Shown here in pieces: positions 27,213 through 36,105 of a stretch of DNA of 64,000 nt. Each line of letters begins with the position of its first letter. The first letter of the stretch is position 1. The stretch lies in the NCBI GenBank assembly GCA_017999645.1, contig JAGNLJ010000003.1, forward strand, positions 124,001-188,000, read 5' to 3'. A program made the translations under genes and the position numbers. The DNA comes from Alphaproteobacteria bacterium (GTDB taxonomy: Bacteria > Pseudomonadota > Alphaproteobacteria > Micavibrionales > Micavibrionaceae). The notes beneath the pieces are model-generated. The model did not search any database, was not told the DNA's origin, and saw nothing but the letters and a program-made list of their open reading frames with translations.

Positions 27213-28685
27213 ATGAACAGCCCAGTTACACGCCGCGAAGCCCTTCTGGGCACTTTAGGCGTCCTCGCAGGAATCTTTCTGACAAGCGCTGGCGATCAGT
27301 GGTTAAGCCCGAAGCCTGCCTCCCCCGTGAGCCGTATCCGCTCCGGCAGTCCTGCAATTCGCCCTTCGGGCTCAGTAACCGAAACGGAAGTTTACGCCAG
27401 CCCGCTCACACTGAAAAACTTTCCGATCATCAGTGAAATTCCCGACTGGACCCGCGGTCGCATCAAAGCAATTTTTGTAATTTCGCCGGAAGATTTTGAC
27501 GGCCCGGCCTGCAGGAAGGCAATCAAGATCACCAAGAGCATGCATCAAAGAAAGACCAGCCTCTCCGAAGCGCAGCGCCTTGTGGACCAACCGCAGATAA
27601 TCAGCAATATTCGCGCTGAAGTGGTTGAAACGCTGAACCACCTGATCGGCGCGGAAAGGCTTCTCCGGATCGATGAGGACACCATAAACACGCTATGCGA
27701 CATGGCTATCAACGGAAGCGCCTGGACCAAAACAACACATCTGGACGCCGCCTCGCTTGACGACCGTATGGCCATTATCACGACGCTCTACGCCGATGCT
27801 TCCAAAGAGATGATGGCCGCGGAGGGGGCAGGTATTCACTTTAAAGATCTTGAAAATGTCGAAGGCACAAACGACGAAGCGCGCGCAATGGCTATCATGC
27901 ACGAAGTCGAGCATGCCTCATATAACGGCTGCAACAGCATCGGCGGGGAAATACGCGCGGACATCGGCGCAGCAGATTTTTATGCGCTGGAACTGAAAAA
28001 AGGAAATGTCAAAACGCCCAACTTGCCGGATTTTTGGCAAAGAATGCGGGCCATAGGCTCTATTATCAATAAGGAACCCATTCACGCGACAAATGCCGCG
28101 ATCCGCTCGGGCGATGAAGGAAATCCCCCGATAACATCAGATAAAATATTCATCGAGCAAATAAATCTTCTCAGGCAACTGGTATGTGAACGGATTACAT
28201 GGACTGTTCCACTCCCTAATTCCCTGCCAGCCTTGGCAAACATATTGGAAAACAAGCCGTCCTACGAAGGCGCTGAAAAAATTCCGCTGACGATTGAAGA
28301 AGAAAAAATTCTTAAAAAAATAGTGCAATTAATCCTGGAGGGAAATGTGGCCGAAATGTATAAACAGATCGAGTTTCTCTCGCCATTTGTGAACTTAAAA
28401 ATCCGGACTCTTTTCGAACACGAGGCCCAGCTCATTGCTAAAACCATGATGGAGCATGATCACCCCTTGCTCTATACGACGATTGCCGATATGCAGCGCG
28501 AAGGCGCCTTTAATGAGCATCCTATTGCAAACCAGTATGCCTGCGAGTTTTTGCAGGCCGCCAAGCGCCACGCGTCGAAACACTTCAAAACCGAGAGCTA
28601 CGGGAATAATAATTTCATCCCTCCGGCCTTCGACGAAAACGGCCAACCAGCCATCCAGCATCTGGGCGTCGGCGGCCCGGGCTGA
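27213..28685 (+). CDS. Tat-signal exported protein with HExxH metallopeptidase motif
   Basis: 490 residues from the ATG at 27213, eight bases after AAGGAG; the ATG two codons earlier is too close to that site. The N-terminus TRREALLGTLGVLAGIFLTS is a twin-arginine signal. HEVEH at residues 230-234 fits the zinc-peptidase consensus HExxH, and Glu246 in GGEIRADIGAADF could be the third ligand of a gluzincin. Residues 240-490 are helical and acidic. I recognise no named family. Folding in the cytoplasm before Tat export would suit a metal enzyme. Activity, substrate and whether it stays periplasmic are unknown. Confidence 0.65.
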   Translation: MNSPVTRREALLGTLGVLAGIFLTSAGDQWLSPKPASPVSRIRSGSPAIRPSGSVTETEVYASPLTLKNFPIISEIPDWTRGRIKAIFVISPEDFDGPACRKAIKITKSMHQRKTSLSEAQRLVDQPQIISNIRAEVVETLNHLIGAERLLRIDEDTINTLCDMAINGSAWTKTTHLDAASLDDRMAIITTLYADASKEMMAAEGAGIHFKDLENVEGTNDEARAMAIMHEVEHASYNGCNSIGGEIRADIGAADFYALELKKGNVKTPNLPDFWQRMRAIGSIINKEPIHATNAAIRSGDEGNPPITSDKIFIEQINLLRQLVCERITWTVPLPNSLPALANILENKPSYEGAEKIPLTIEEEKILKKIVQLILEGNVAEMYKQIEFLSPFVNLKIRTLFEHEAQLIAKTMMEHDHPLLYTTIADMQREGAFNEHPIANQYACEFLQAAKRHASKHFKTESYGNNNFIPPAFDENGQPAIQHLGVGGPG

Positions 28686-28703
28686 TCCCTGATCCGTACG
28701 GCA

Positions 28704-28732
28704 CAAAAGAAAACCGCCCCTTGCGGGGCGGC
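28704..28732 (-). terminator. Rho-independent terminator on the minus strand
   Basis: CCGCCCC (28714-28720), loop TTGC, GGGGCGG (28725-28731). Read on the minus strand the stem is followed by TTTTCTTTT, so it ends leftward transcripts from rluD or from the candidate small RNA. It has no T tract in the plus direction. Confidence 0.8.
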
Positions 28733-28862
28733 TGAGTTAGGTACCAGATCGGATGAAGCAAAAATGAAGTGGGTAAATCTGAAACTCTCGCACTCTATGA
28801 AATCTTAATAATGTGAAGCCCCTGTATGGCTATTCGCGCACTGGCCGTTCTTAATCCCCCTA
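28704..28862 (-). ncRNA. Candidate intergenic small RNA downstream of rluD
   Basis: The minus strand of the rluD downstream gap carries TTGTAT (28892-28897), a 17-base spacer and TATTCT (28869-28874), all after the rluD stop. The terminator at 28704-28732 follows about 130 bases later. No ORF with a ribosome site occupies the interval. This would give an independent transcript of about 159 bases. I could not match it to 6S RNA or another named RNA by eye. The promoter is only moderately close to consensus, so the stretch could instead be the rluD 3-prime UTR. Confidence 0.35.
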
Positions 28863-28911
28863 TCTCTTAGAATACCTAAAATTTTATGTAAATACAATCG
28901 ACTTTTCGATG

Positions 28912-29892
28912 CTAGTTTTTATCCAATGATTTCAATAGTTTATGAAAGTCCGGCGGCAGCGCAGCATTGAAGCTCAGTGTATCCCCGCTCACAGGGTGCA
29001 GAAAGCTCATAGAATAGGCGTGAAGCGCCTGGCGCGGGAAATCCTGCACGGTTTTGGCCGTTTCCGGCCCCCATCCGCCCCTTTTTAAAGCCGCCTTTAA
29101 AGCACTGGCCTGGGGCCCGTAAATCGGGTCGCCGATCAGGGGGTGTTTCAGGGATTCCATATGGACCCTGATCTGGTGCGTCCGCCCCGTTTCCAGCTTG
29201 CACTCGACCAGCGCGAACTCGGCGCCGAATTTCTTCTCGACCGTGTAATGCGTTTTGGCGTCCTTGCCGCCCTTGCGCCTTATCGCCATCTTGATGCGGC
29301 TCGCCGGGTGACGCCCCAGCGGCAAATCGACGGAGCCCTTATGTGGAAACGGCACGCCCAAAACCAATGCTTTGTAAACGCGTTTCAGCGTGCGGGATTC
29401 CAACTGCTCGGCGAGGCCCCGGTGCGCGATATCATTCTTCGCCGCGACCATGAGCCCGCTGGTTTCTTTATCAAGACGGTGCACGATGCCGGGACGCAGC
29501 ACGCCGCCGATACCGGAAAGATCGTCGGCATTGCGATGCAGAAGCGCATTCACCAGCGTACCCGAATAATTTCCCGCGCCGGGATGGACAACCATACCAG
29601 CAGGCTTGTTGATCACGAGCAGATCAGAATCTTCGTAAACAACATCGAGCGCGATGTCTTCCGCTTCCGGCTCGGCGGCAACCGGCGGCGGCACATCGAC
29701 CTCCAGCACATCACCGGGTTTAATTTTTTTCGACGGCGCATCGCACACCGCGCCGTTCAGCCGCACATACCCGTCCTCAATCAGCGCCTTCACGCGCGTG
29801 CGCGATAGTTCCTCGCCGGAAAGCTCGCCCAGCGCCTTGTCGATGCGCGCCGACTGCGCGTCTTCCGCAATTTCAAAACGCAAAGTTTTCAT
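28912..29892 (-). CDS. rluD: Ribosomal large-subunit pseudouridine synthase, RluD type
   Basis: 326 residues from the ATG at 29892, whose ATGA overlaps the stop of the upstream gene; the longer frame begins inside that gene. N-terminal S4 domain (RIDKALGELSGEELSRTRVKAL), then the RluA/RluD catalytic core with VVHPGAGNYSGTLVNALLH, the active-site aspartate in RPGIVHRLDKETSGLMV, and the later VECKLETGRTHQIRVHM and HPLIGDPIYG. It modifies uridines in 23S rRNA helix 69. In many alphaproteobacteria rpoH follows rluD; here it does not. Confidence 0.93.
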   Translation of the reverse strand: MKTLRFEIAEDAQSARIDKALGELSGEELSRTRVKALIEDGYVRLNGAVCDAPSKKIKPGDVLEVDVPPPVAAEPEAEDIALDVVYEDSDLLVINKPAGMVVHPGAGNYSGTLVNALLHRNADDLSGIGGVLRPGIVHRLDKETSGLMVAAKNDIAHRGLAEQLESRTLKRVYKALVLGVPFPHKGSVDLPLGRHPASRIKMAIRRKGGKDAKTHYTVEKKFGAEFALVECKLETGRTHQIRVHMESLKHPLIGDPIYGPQASALKAALKRGGWGPETAKTVQDFPRQALHAYSMSFLHPVSGDTLSFNAALPPDFHKLLKSLDKN

Positions 29893-31223
29893 GGAGAGAA
29901 GGCGTTGACGCTGAGGCACGGATCACTGAAAGATTCCATCGGCGCGCCCGCGACGATCCACGCATCCCAACCATGCTTTAATGTCTCCACCGGCTCGCCG
30001 GGCTTCGGCTCGATTTTGTAAACCATGTCCGTACGTCCCGTGATGATCCGCTCACCCGCGCGACCGCCGATCATCTGCGAGGCTTCCGCGCCTTGCGCAT
30101 TGAAATACTCATCGCTCAGGAACAACACGCCGCGCTCGTTGACCGTCAGCAGTCGCACGAAATCATTATTGTTCTCTGTCGCTTCCGCGTTCGGCGGCTT
30201 GCTCACAAGCATCATGACACTGGCCATGCCCTCCATGTTCACCAGCACGTCGCGCGCCGATTGATCCATGCCGGGGGTCGTATAATAACGCTGCCATTGC
30301 AACGCGCCGCCATTGACATCCACCGCCATCACCCAGCCCGCATTATTGCCGCCGCTCAAAGGCTCCGTCTCCCCGACAGCGATGAACAAATCTTTTTTCA
30401 GCGATGCGGCCTTGCTCAGCTTCGCCATTTTGCCTCGCGGATATTGCTGCTGCCACACTAAACTACCGTCGCCGTTCAGCATCAGCAGCCAGCCGCCGAT
30501 GCGTCCATCTTCGCCGCGCAAATATCCAGCCCCGATATAATGATCGCCTGCAGGATTCAGGCCGAGAATGCGGTTATCCAGACCGGGCTGATACGCATGG
30601 CTGTCCTTCACCGTGCCTTTCGCGTCGAGATGATAAATCACCGCGTGGAATAATTCCTTTTTCTCATCACCCGCCGAAGCCGAAAGAATAAACCCTGTGC
30701 CTTTCGTCTGCGCGATCATGTCATCCGGCACCAGCGACGAAACACCTGGCGCGGCAACCGTTTTCTGGCTCGTCAGTTTTCCTGTCTTGTCGAAGAAACC
30801 AAGCCAGGGCGAGGCGCGTGAATTTTTATTCATCACCGCGCCGAGCACGACAAACCCTTCCGGCACTAACAATAACTTTTTCACGTAGGAAAGATCTTTC
30901 ACCGGGTGCGCCGCTTCCCAGACCACGCGCCCGCGATTGTCGAATTCCGCCAGTATCACGGACTTCTCCGGCTTGCCAAAAGACATCACCTCGCCCGCCG
31001 CGACGGCGTTACCGCTCTCGACCACGACCGAAGAGGCAAAGCGCTCGTCCGTGTTCATCTCGCCATGCGTCGCGTCCCAGACATTATAAGCGCCGTATTC
31101 CGCCTTCATCATGTCGAAGATCAGCTCGCGCTGCAGCGTGCAATCGCGCGACAAACCGACCGCCGCAGCAGGGGCCGCGAGGACAAAAAGAATGCTGAAC
31201 TTAAGGAAAAATCTGGCAATCAT
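29889..31223 (-). CDS. Exported beta-propeller-like protein
   Basis: 444 residues with a signal peptide (MIARFFLKFSILFVLAAPAAA). The mature protein repeats a pattern of glycine-rich strands ending in Trp-x-aromatic, for example GRVVWEAAHP, GSLVWQQQYP and GALQWQRYYT, resembling PQQ-like or WD-type propeller blades. I count roughly six to eight blades but cannot fix the number. Two cysteines lie near each end. Likely periplasmic or surface-exposed. It is the first gene of a two-gene unit with rluD, sharing ATGA. Function unknown. Confidence 0.7.
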   Translation of the reverse strand: MIARFFLKFSILFVLAAPAAAVGLSRDCTLQRELIFDMMKAEYGAYNVWDATHGEMNTDERFASSVVVESGNAVAAGEVMSFGKPEKSVILAEFDNRGRVVWEAAHPVKDLSYVKKLLLVPEGFVVLGAVMNKNSRASPWLGFFDKTGKLTSQKTVAAPGVSSLVPDDMIAQTKGTGFILSASAGDEKKELFHAVIYHLDAKGTVKDSHAYQPGLDNRILGLNPAGDHYIGAGYLRGEDGRIGGWLLMLNGDGSLVWQQQYPRGKMAKLSKAASLKKDLFIAVGETEPLSGGNNAGWVMAVDVNGGALQWQRYYTTPGMDQSARDVLVNMEGMASVMMLVSKPPNAEATENNNDFVRLLTVNERGVLFLSDEYFNAQGAEASQMIGGRAGERIITGRTDMVYKIEPKPGEPVETLKHGWDAWIVAGAPMESFSDPCLSVNAFSP

Positions 31224-31288
31224 GGGTTCATATACCTTCGCCTTAGTGTAGGATTGGAGGAATTAAAAGTCCACGCACTTGAGGCTTA

Positions 31289-32332
31289 ATGAAAATATTG
31301 ATTATTAGCGATGCCTGGCATCCGCAGCTCAACGGCGTGGTGCGGACTTATGAGCATCTGGCGGAGGAACTGGTCAGGGAGGGGCACGAGGTCAAGGTCA
31401 TCGGCCCCGCCGATTTTCCCTTCAAAATTCCCATGCTGGGCTATGCCGAGATCGAGCTTGTGATGGGCGCTTATGGCCGCCTCGCGAAAATGATCGATGT
31501 GGAAAAACCGCAGCACATCCATATCGCCACCGAAGGGCCGCTCGGCCTCGCCGGGCGCAGATACTGCGTTAGGCAAAAAATCCCGTTCACGACCTCTTAC
31601 CACACGCAGTTCCCTGATTACGTCGCCAAGCGCTTCGGCCATTACGTGCCGTTCCTTCATGGGCCAACACATTTCCTCGCCAAACGTTTCGTGCGCTGGT
31701 TTCATGCGCCCGCAGGCGCGGTACTGGTCGCCACGCCAAGCCTCGAGGCGCAGCTTCATGACTGGGGCTTCAAGGTACCGCTGCTTCGTTTCTCGCGCGG
31801 GGTGAATCTCGATCTCTTCTTTCCCGGCGAAAAGACGTTATTCCAGGGCCTGAAAAAACCGATCGCACTTTATGTCGGGCGAATCGCCATCGAGAAAAAC
31901 CTCGAGGATTTTCTCGCCATGGACTGGCCGGGTTCGAAAGTCCTGGTCGGCGACGGGCCGAGCCTGCCTTTTCTAAAAAACAAATACCCCGAGGCACATT
32001 TCGTCGGAAAAAAAACCGGCGCGGAACTCGCGGAATTTTACCGCTCCGCCGACGTGTTCGTTTTCCCTTCGCGCACAGATACGTTCGGTATCGTATTGGT
32101 GGAGGCGCTCGCATCCGGCTTGCCTGTCGCTGCCTATGACGTGACCGGGCCAAAAGACATCGTCACGGATTCTTCGCTTGGCGCCTTGCATGAATCCGAT
32201 CTCGGTCTCGCCGCGCGCGAAGCCCTGAAAAACGGCAACGCGCAGGACCGCTCGCACCATGTCAAACATAACTACACATGGGAAAACGCCGCCCGTCAGT
32301 TCCTCGGCGCCATTGAAAACTACTGCGTTTGA
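31289..32332 (+). CDS. GT4-family glycosyltransferase
   Basis: 347 residues, cytosolic, GT-B fold. N-terminal MKILIISDAWHPQLNGVVRT and TYEHLAEELVREGHEVKVIG are typical of the family, followed by HIATEGPLGLAGRRYC and FTTSYHTQFPDYVAKRF. The donor site has ALYVGRIAIEKNLEDFL and the EX7E-type region SRTDTFGIVLVEALASG. Closest in pattern to alpha-mannosyltransferases of the MgtA type that act on lipid acceptors, but the donor and acceptor are not determined. It is divergent from the propeller gene and 15 bases upstream of cpdR. Confidence 0.88.
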   Translation: MKILIISDAWHPQLNGVVRTYEHLAEELVREGHEVKVIGPADFPFKIPMLGYAEIELVMGAYGRLAKMIDVEKPQHIHIATEGPLGLAGRRYCVRQKIPFTTSYHTQFPDYVAKRFGHYVPFLHGPTHFLAKRFVRWFHAPAGAVLVATPSLEAQLHDWGFKVPLLRFSRGVNLDLFFPGEKTLFQGLKKPIALYVGRIAIEKNLEDFLAMDWPGSKVLVGDGPSLPFLKNKYPEAHFVGKKTGAELAEFYRSADVFVFPSRTDTFGIVLVEALASGLPVAAYDVTGPKDIVTDSSLGALHESDLGLAAREALKNGNAQDRSHHVKHNYTWENAARQFLGAIENYCV

Positions 32333-32347
32333 TATAAACTTCGCGTC

Positions 32348-32707
32348 ATGGCTCATATTCTGCTGGCTGAAGACGATAAATCCATGTGCGGATTCCTCTC
32401 CGCTGCGCTTGAACGCGCCGGGCACCGGGTCAGCGTCACCCATGACGGACTGGAAGCTCTCGAAGTCCTGAATGGAATCGAGGCTTTTGACCTTCTGCTG
32501 GCCGATATTGTCATGCCGGGCATGGACGGGATCGAGCTCGCCCAGCGCGCCGTCCAGATCCGCCCCGGACTGAAAGTCATGTTTATTACTGGCTTCGCCG
32601 CTATGACCATGGAAAGCGGCAATCCCGCCCTCAAAAACACCCGGGTTTTGTCCAAACCCTTCCACCTGAATTACCTCGTCGAACAGGTCGAAACCTTACT
32701 TTCTTAA
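32348..32707 (+). CDS. cpdR: Single-domain response regulator CpdR
   Basis: 119-residue stand-alone receiver domain. Acidic pocket EDD at residues 8-10, phospho-acceptor Asp53 in LLADIVMPGMDG, then MFITGFAAMTME and the lysine in VLSKPFHLNYL. This sequence pattern, especially FITGFAA and SKPxHL, is that of CpdR, which in Caulobacter and other alphaproteobacteria primes ClpXP to degrade cell-cycle regulators when unphosphorylated. It probably acts in a CckA-ChpT-type phosphorelay, whose genes are not in this window. Confidence 0.9.
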   Translation: MAHILLAEDDKSMCGFLSAALERAGHRVSVTHDGLEALEVLNGIEAFDLLLADIVMPGMDGIELAQRAVQIRPGLKVMFITGFAAMTMESGNPALKNTRVLSKPFHLNYLVEQVETLLS

Positions 32708-32876
32708 GATATTTTGCGCCGCCAAAATAAGCATTAAGCAAAATCAATAGCTTAGGTCGATTTTCCTGTGGAAATTACCTACAAATTTAATCAAATTTTA
32801 AAGTCACCCCGGTTAATATAGAATGTGGATGTGTGTGTAATAGTTTTTGCATTCCGGAGCGGGTTTCTTGAGCATT

Positions 32877-33959
32877 ATGAAACGAATTGAAAAACTGGCG
32901 CGGGATCAGTCAGGGATGACCCTGATCGATGTGGCTGTTATCACGATGGTTCTCGGCCTTATTCTGGTTCCACTGATTACCCAATACAACAGGTGGAAAA
33001 TAGACAAGGACAGAGGCCTAACCAGCCAACATTACGCGGCGATTAACAAGGCGGTCGCGGATTACTATTTTGAGAAGGGCCATTACCCCTGCCCCGCCCT
33101 GCCGACATTGGGTCCTGGCGATGCTGCATTTGGCGATCAAAACTGCGCTGGCACCGTCGCAGCAGGCGGCGTGATGGTTGGGGCGGTACCTTTTGCGACA
33201 TTGAAAATCCCTACGGAGATGAACCTTGACGGTTGGTCTAACAAAATCACCTATGCTGTCACCGCAGTCCAGACAGATCCTGCAACATGGACCGACAATG
33301 GCGTGATCCGCGTCAGAGGGCGTATCGCTCCGGATGTGGATCAATGTCTTCCCGCCATCATGACGCTGGAAAATCAGGTTCATTACCTGCTCGTATCACA
33401 CGGCCCTTCAGGGCTCGGTGCCTTCACCGCTGATGGAACCCCGCGCCAGGCCTGTCCGGGTGCAGGCACAACGGCTGATGCCAACAATTGCATTAATGAT
33501 AATGAATTTTTAGGCGAGGTTTGCATAGCGAGCGATACTCCCGATGCCAACTTTTATGATGATATGGTCGAATACAAGAAAGATGTTCCCTCAAGGATAT
33601 GGGAAGAATCCTTAACTGCCAGCAGTGATATAATTAGCAATGCCGAAAATGTGGGAATAAACAACCTGAATCCGCAGGCTTCGCTCCATGTTAACGGCAA
33701 TATCAGAGCCACACACACTGATTCCAACAGAATTTGCGCTGAAGACGGCAGCAACTGTTTTGCGGCGGCCATGATTGGCGGCACTGATCCGCTTATGAAA
33801 TGCGCCAGCAACCCCGGATCGACGTCGAGTGCTATGTCGGGTATCGGCGAAGCGCGTGCCAAGTGCCAGTCCGGCTACACGGCCGCGACCATACAGTGCG
33901 ATGATGGAAAATTCATTAATCAAATTGATAGTAACGGGGGACTCATATGCGGAAACTAA
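32877..33959 (+). CDS. Prepilin-like protein 1 with tail-fibre-like C-terminal motif
   Basis: 360 residues from the ATG at 32877 (a TTG ten codons earlier has no better site). The leader MKRIEKLARDQSG is followed by MTLIDVAVITMVLGLILVPLI, a type IV prepilin-like helix with Asp in place of Glu5. The ectodomain shares YPCPA, GAVPF, ITYAV, LLVSHGPSGLGA and a DDMVEY...W segment with the next two genes. Residues near 260-280 read NVGINNLNPQASLHVNGN, resembling the GxGTxxPxxxLxVxG motif of phage tail fibres. Seven or more cysteines suggest disulfides. Predicted pseudopilin or minor pilin; target unknown. Confidence 0.72.
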   Translation: MKRIEKLARDQSGMTLIDVAVITMVLGLILVPLITQYNRWKIDKDRGLTSQHYAAINKAVADYYFEKGHYPCPALPTLGPGDAAFGDQNCAGTVAAGGVMVGAVPFATLKIPTEMNLDGWSNKITYAVTAVQTDPATWTDNGVIRVRGRIAPDVDQCLPAIMTLENQVHYLLVSHGPSGLGAFTADGTPRQACPGAGTTADANNCINDNEFLGEVCIASDTPDANFYDDMVEYKKDVPSRIWEESLTASSDIISNAENVGINNLNPQASLHVNGNIRATHTDSNRICAEDGSNCFAAAMIGGTDPLMKCASNPGSTSSAMSGIGEARAKCQSGYTAATIQCDDGKFINQIDSNGGLICGN

Positions 33960-33982
33960 TCACCAGCGCAGGAGACATGAAA

Positions 33983-36088
33983 ATGAAAACATCCTGCAGA
34001 GGATTCACGCTGATCGAGATGGCGATCGTGATCATGGTAATCGGTCTGCTGGTGGCATCATTAACCCCGCTATACGGGCTGTTTCAAAAACAGCAGGAAA
34101 TCGAAACCACCCAGGTCAACGTGACGGTTGCAATCAGCGCCATGGGCACATTCCGCTCGCTCTACGGGCGCTATCCCTGCCCCGCTTCACTTACGGTCGA
34201 TCGCAACGACCCGAAATATGGCCGTGAAGACTGTGAAGGCACAAGAACGGTTGCAGTAGGAAGCTCCACGCCTGATGAAGGCATCTGGGTTGAGCGCAGC
34301 CGCCGCACCGCATTCGCACATGAATATCCAGCAGGAACGCCAAGAAATGAATCACCACGCGTGTTGGTGGGCGCTCTCCCATTCCGCAATCTTAATCTTG
34401 AGGAAAGCCAGGGATATGATTCATATGATCACCGGCTAGTGTATGTCGTTACCGAAAACCTGACCTGCGACAAATGCTTTACACCTAATGGCGGCGGCAT
34501 CGATATCATTGATGATTCCGGCAACAGCATTTTGCCTAACGTAGGAGAGGCACATTTCCTGGTTATGAGTTACGGCAAGAATGGCGACGGCGCTTACGCT
34601 AAAAGCGGCGACCGATTTACATGCGCCGCCGCCGGCGTCGAAAATGATAACTGCAATTATGACGACAGCGCGACTCCCGATGCAACATATCGCCTCTCTA
34701 TAAACAGCTCGGCCAAAACCGCAGCGGAGTTCGACGATGTAATAGATTATTTCAGCCAGGATGAAATTCCCGTCTGGCAAATGTCCACAAAGCAACAACT
34801 GGCTATCCATCAAAAAGCTTTGGACGGTAATGTCGCGGTCCTGAAAAACGATAATGATGTTCAAGAAAGAGGCGATATCGGCGGCACCGTTCGCGCTAGC
34901 GCAGATCCTGCTGTCGCAAATACGGGCACATTCCAGGTCAATGAACTTTGCAATTCCCTACAGGGTGAATGTTTCAGGCCTGAACTGATCGCAGGCGACA
35001 TAGAAACAGGCACGGGCGGCCTACGTTGTCCGGAGGATGACACAATAGGTAGCACCGGAAAATTCATGGTCGGCATCGAGGACGGAAAACCGATCTGCAA
35101 TAATGCCGTAACTCAGGAATGTCCCGCCGACGCGATACTGGTCGGTGTCGAGAGCGACGGATCGCTGAATTGCAAAAATCCGGACCCGCTGCCTTGCGAT
35201 GGCTTTGTAATTTCAATGTGCGACACCATTGTCACAGTTTGGGGTGGGGCGCATGGCGAAATCCAAACGGTGCAGGCAGGGGCGTCACAGCAGCGCACTT
35301 ACGAATGCCGGAACGGTTCATGGTTTATCACCCAGGATGTGCAGGGCGTTTGTAATTGCACGCCGGGCGTAGTTTCAACTACCTCAGGAGCCTGCGGTTC
35401 TGGATATTCTGGTACGACCGTCACGACAACGACGCGCACCTGTCCTGATGGAACCCTGACCAATACACCGGATTATTCCGCATGCACCTGCGTCGACAGG
35501 GATTATCCAGGCAGCAGGCCTTGCCCGGCGGGACAAACCGGAACGATCCTGACAACATCCGCTTGGAGATGCCCTGCTGGTGGCGGCCCCGGGATGTTGT
35601 ATGATCCGGTTGATGTTCCGGGCGGCAACAGCTGCACATGCGTGAATGAGGAAACCAGAGCAACAAGCTGCACCAATGGCCTCACTGGCAGTGGCCGGGT
35701 TGAAACACGCACCGTCACATGCAACGGCAGCGGTGTCACTTATGGTCCGTGGGTCCAGCAAAGCTATGACTGCGACTGCAATCCTGTGACTGTTACGGAA
35801 CCCTTCCCCTGCGATGCAGGCTATACCGGCAACATCATAAAAAGACGGTCCTTGCAATGCCCCAGCGGCGAATGGACGGACTGGGTTAATGTTCCGGGCG
35901 GCAACACATGCGAACCTATTCCGCCTGTGGTCTGCAACTGGGAAAGAACCTCAAGCGGCAATGGCCCGTCTTCCTTCGGTGTAGGCACTAACTCTGCAAG
36001 CGCTTGTTCTTGCGGTGACAGGGGTCCATGCTACTCCAGAGTCGGCAGCGGCCAGTTCTTGAATTACAGTTCATGCAGATGCAACTAA
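33983..36088 (+). CDS. Prepilin-like protein 2 with cysteine-rich C-terminal repeats
   Basis: 701 residues from the ATG at 33983, eight bases after AGGAG; earlier in-frame ATGs lie in the gap or overlap the previous stop. Leader MKTSCRG then FTLIEMAIVIMVIGLLVASL, a textbook type IV prepilin cleavage site with Glu5. The pilin ectodomain (about residues 45-300) shares YPCPA, GALPF, LVYVVTENLT and MSYGKNGDGA with its neighbours. From about residue 430 there are four or five cysteine-rich units of roughly 45 residues, each with a central threonine/glycine-rich turn (for example CPAGQTG, CDAGYTG) and ending in CTC or CNC. These look like small adhesive modules. Export, cleavage and surface role are inferred. 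Confidence 0.75.
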   Translation: MKTSCRGFTLIEMAIVIMVIGLLVASLTPLYGLFQKQQEIETTQVNVTVAISAMGTFRSLYGRYPCPASLTVDRNDPKYGREDCEGTRTVAVGSSTPDEGIWVERSRRTAFAHEYPAGTPRNESPRVLVGALPFRNLNLEESQGYDSYDHRLVYVVTENLTCDKCFTPNGGGIDIIDDSGNSILPNVGEAHFLVMSYGKNGDGAYAKSGDRFTCAAAGVENDNCNYDDSATPDATYRLSINSSAKTAAEFDDVIDYFSQDEIPVWQMSTKQQLAIHQKALDGNVAVLKNDNDVQERGDIGGTVRASADPAVANTGTFQVNELCNSLQGECFRPELIAGDIETGTGGLRCPEDDTIGSTGKFMVGIEDGKPICNNAVTQECPADAILVGVESDGSLNCKNPDPLPCDGFVISMCDTIVTVWGGAHGEIQTVQAGASQQRTYECRNGSWFITQDVQGVCNCTPGVVSTTSGACGSGYSGTTVTTTTRTCPDGTLTNTPDYSACTCVDRDYPGSRPCPAGQTGTILTTSAWRCPAGGGPGMLYDPVDVPGGNSCTCVNEETRATSCTNGLTGSGRVETRTVTCNGSGVTYGPWVQQSYDCDCNPVTVTEPFPCDAGYTGNIIKRRSLQCPSGEWTDWVNVPGGNTCEPIPPVVCNWERTSSGNGPSSFGVGTNSASACSCGDRGPCYSRVGSGQFLNYSSCRCN

Positions 36089-36105
36089 CTTAAAATGATT
36101 GAAAT

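Noticed and set aside
28686..28911. rpoH downstream of rluD
   Set aside because: No reading frame for a sigma factor exists here; the plus-strand neighbour is the HExxH gene.
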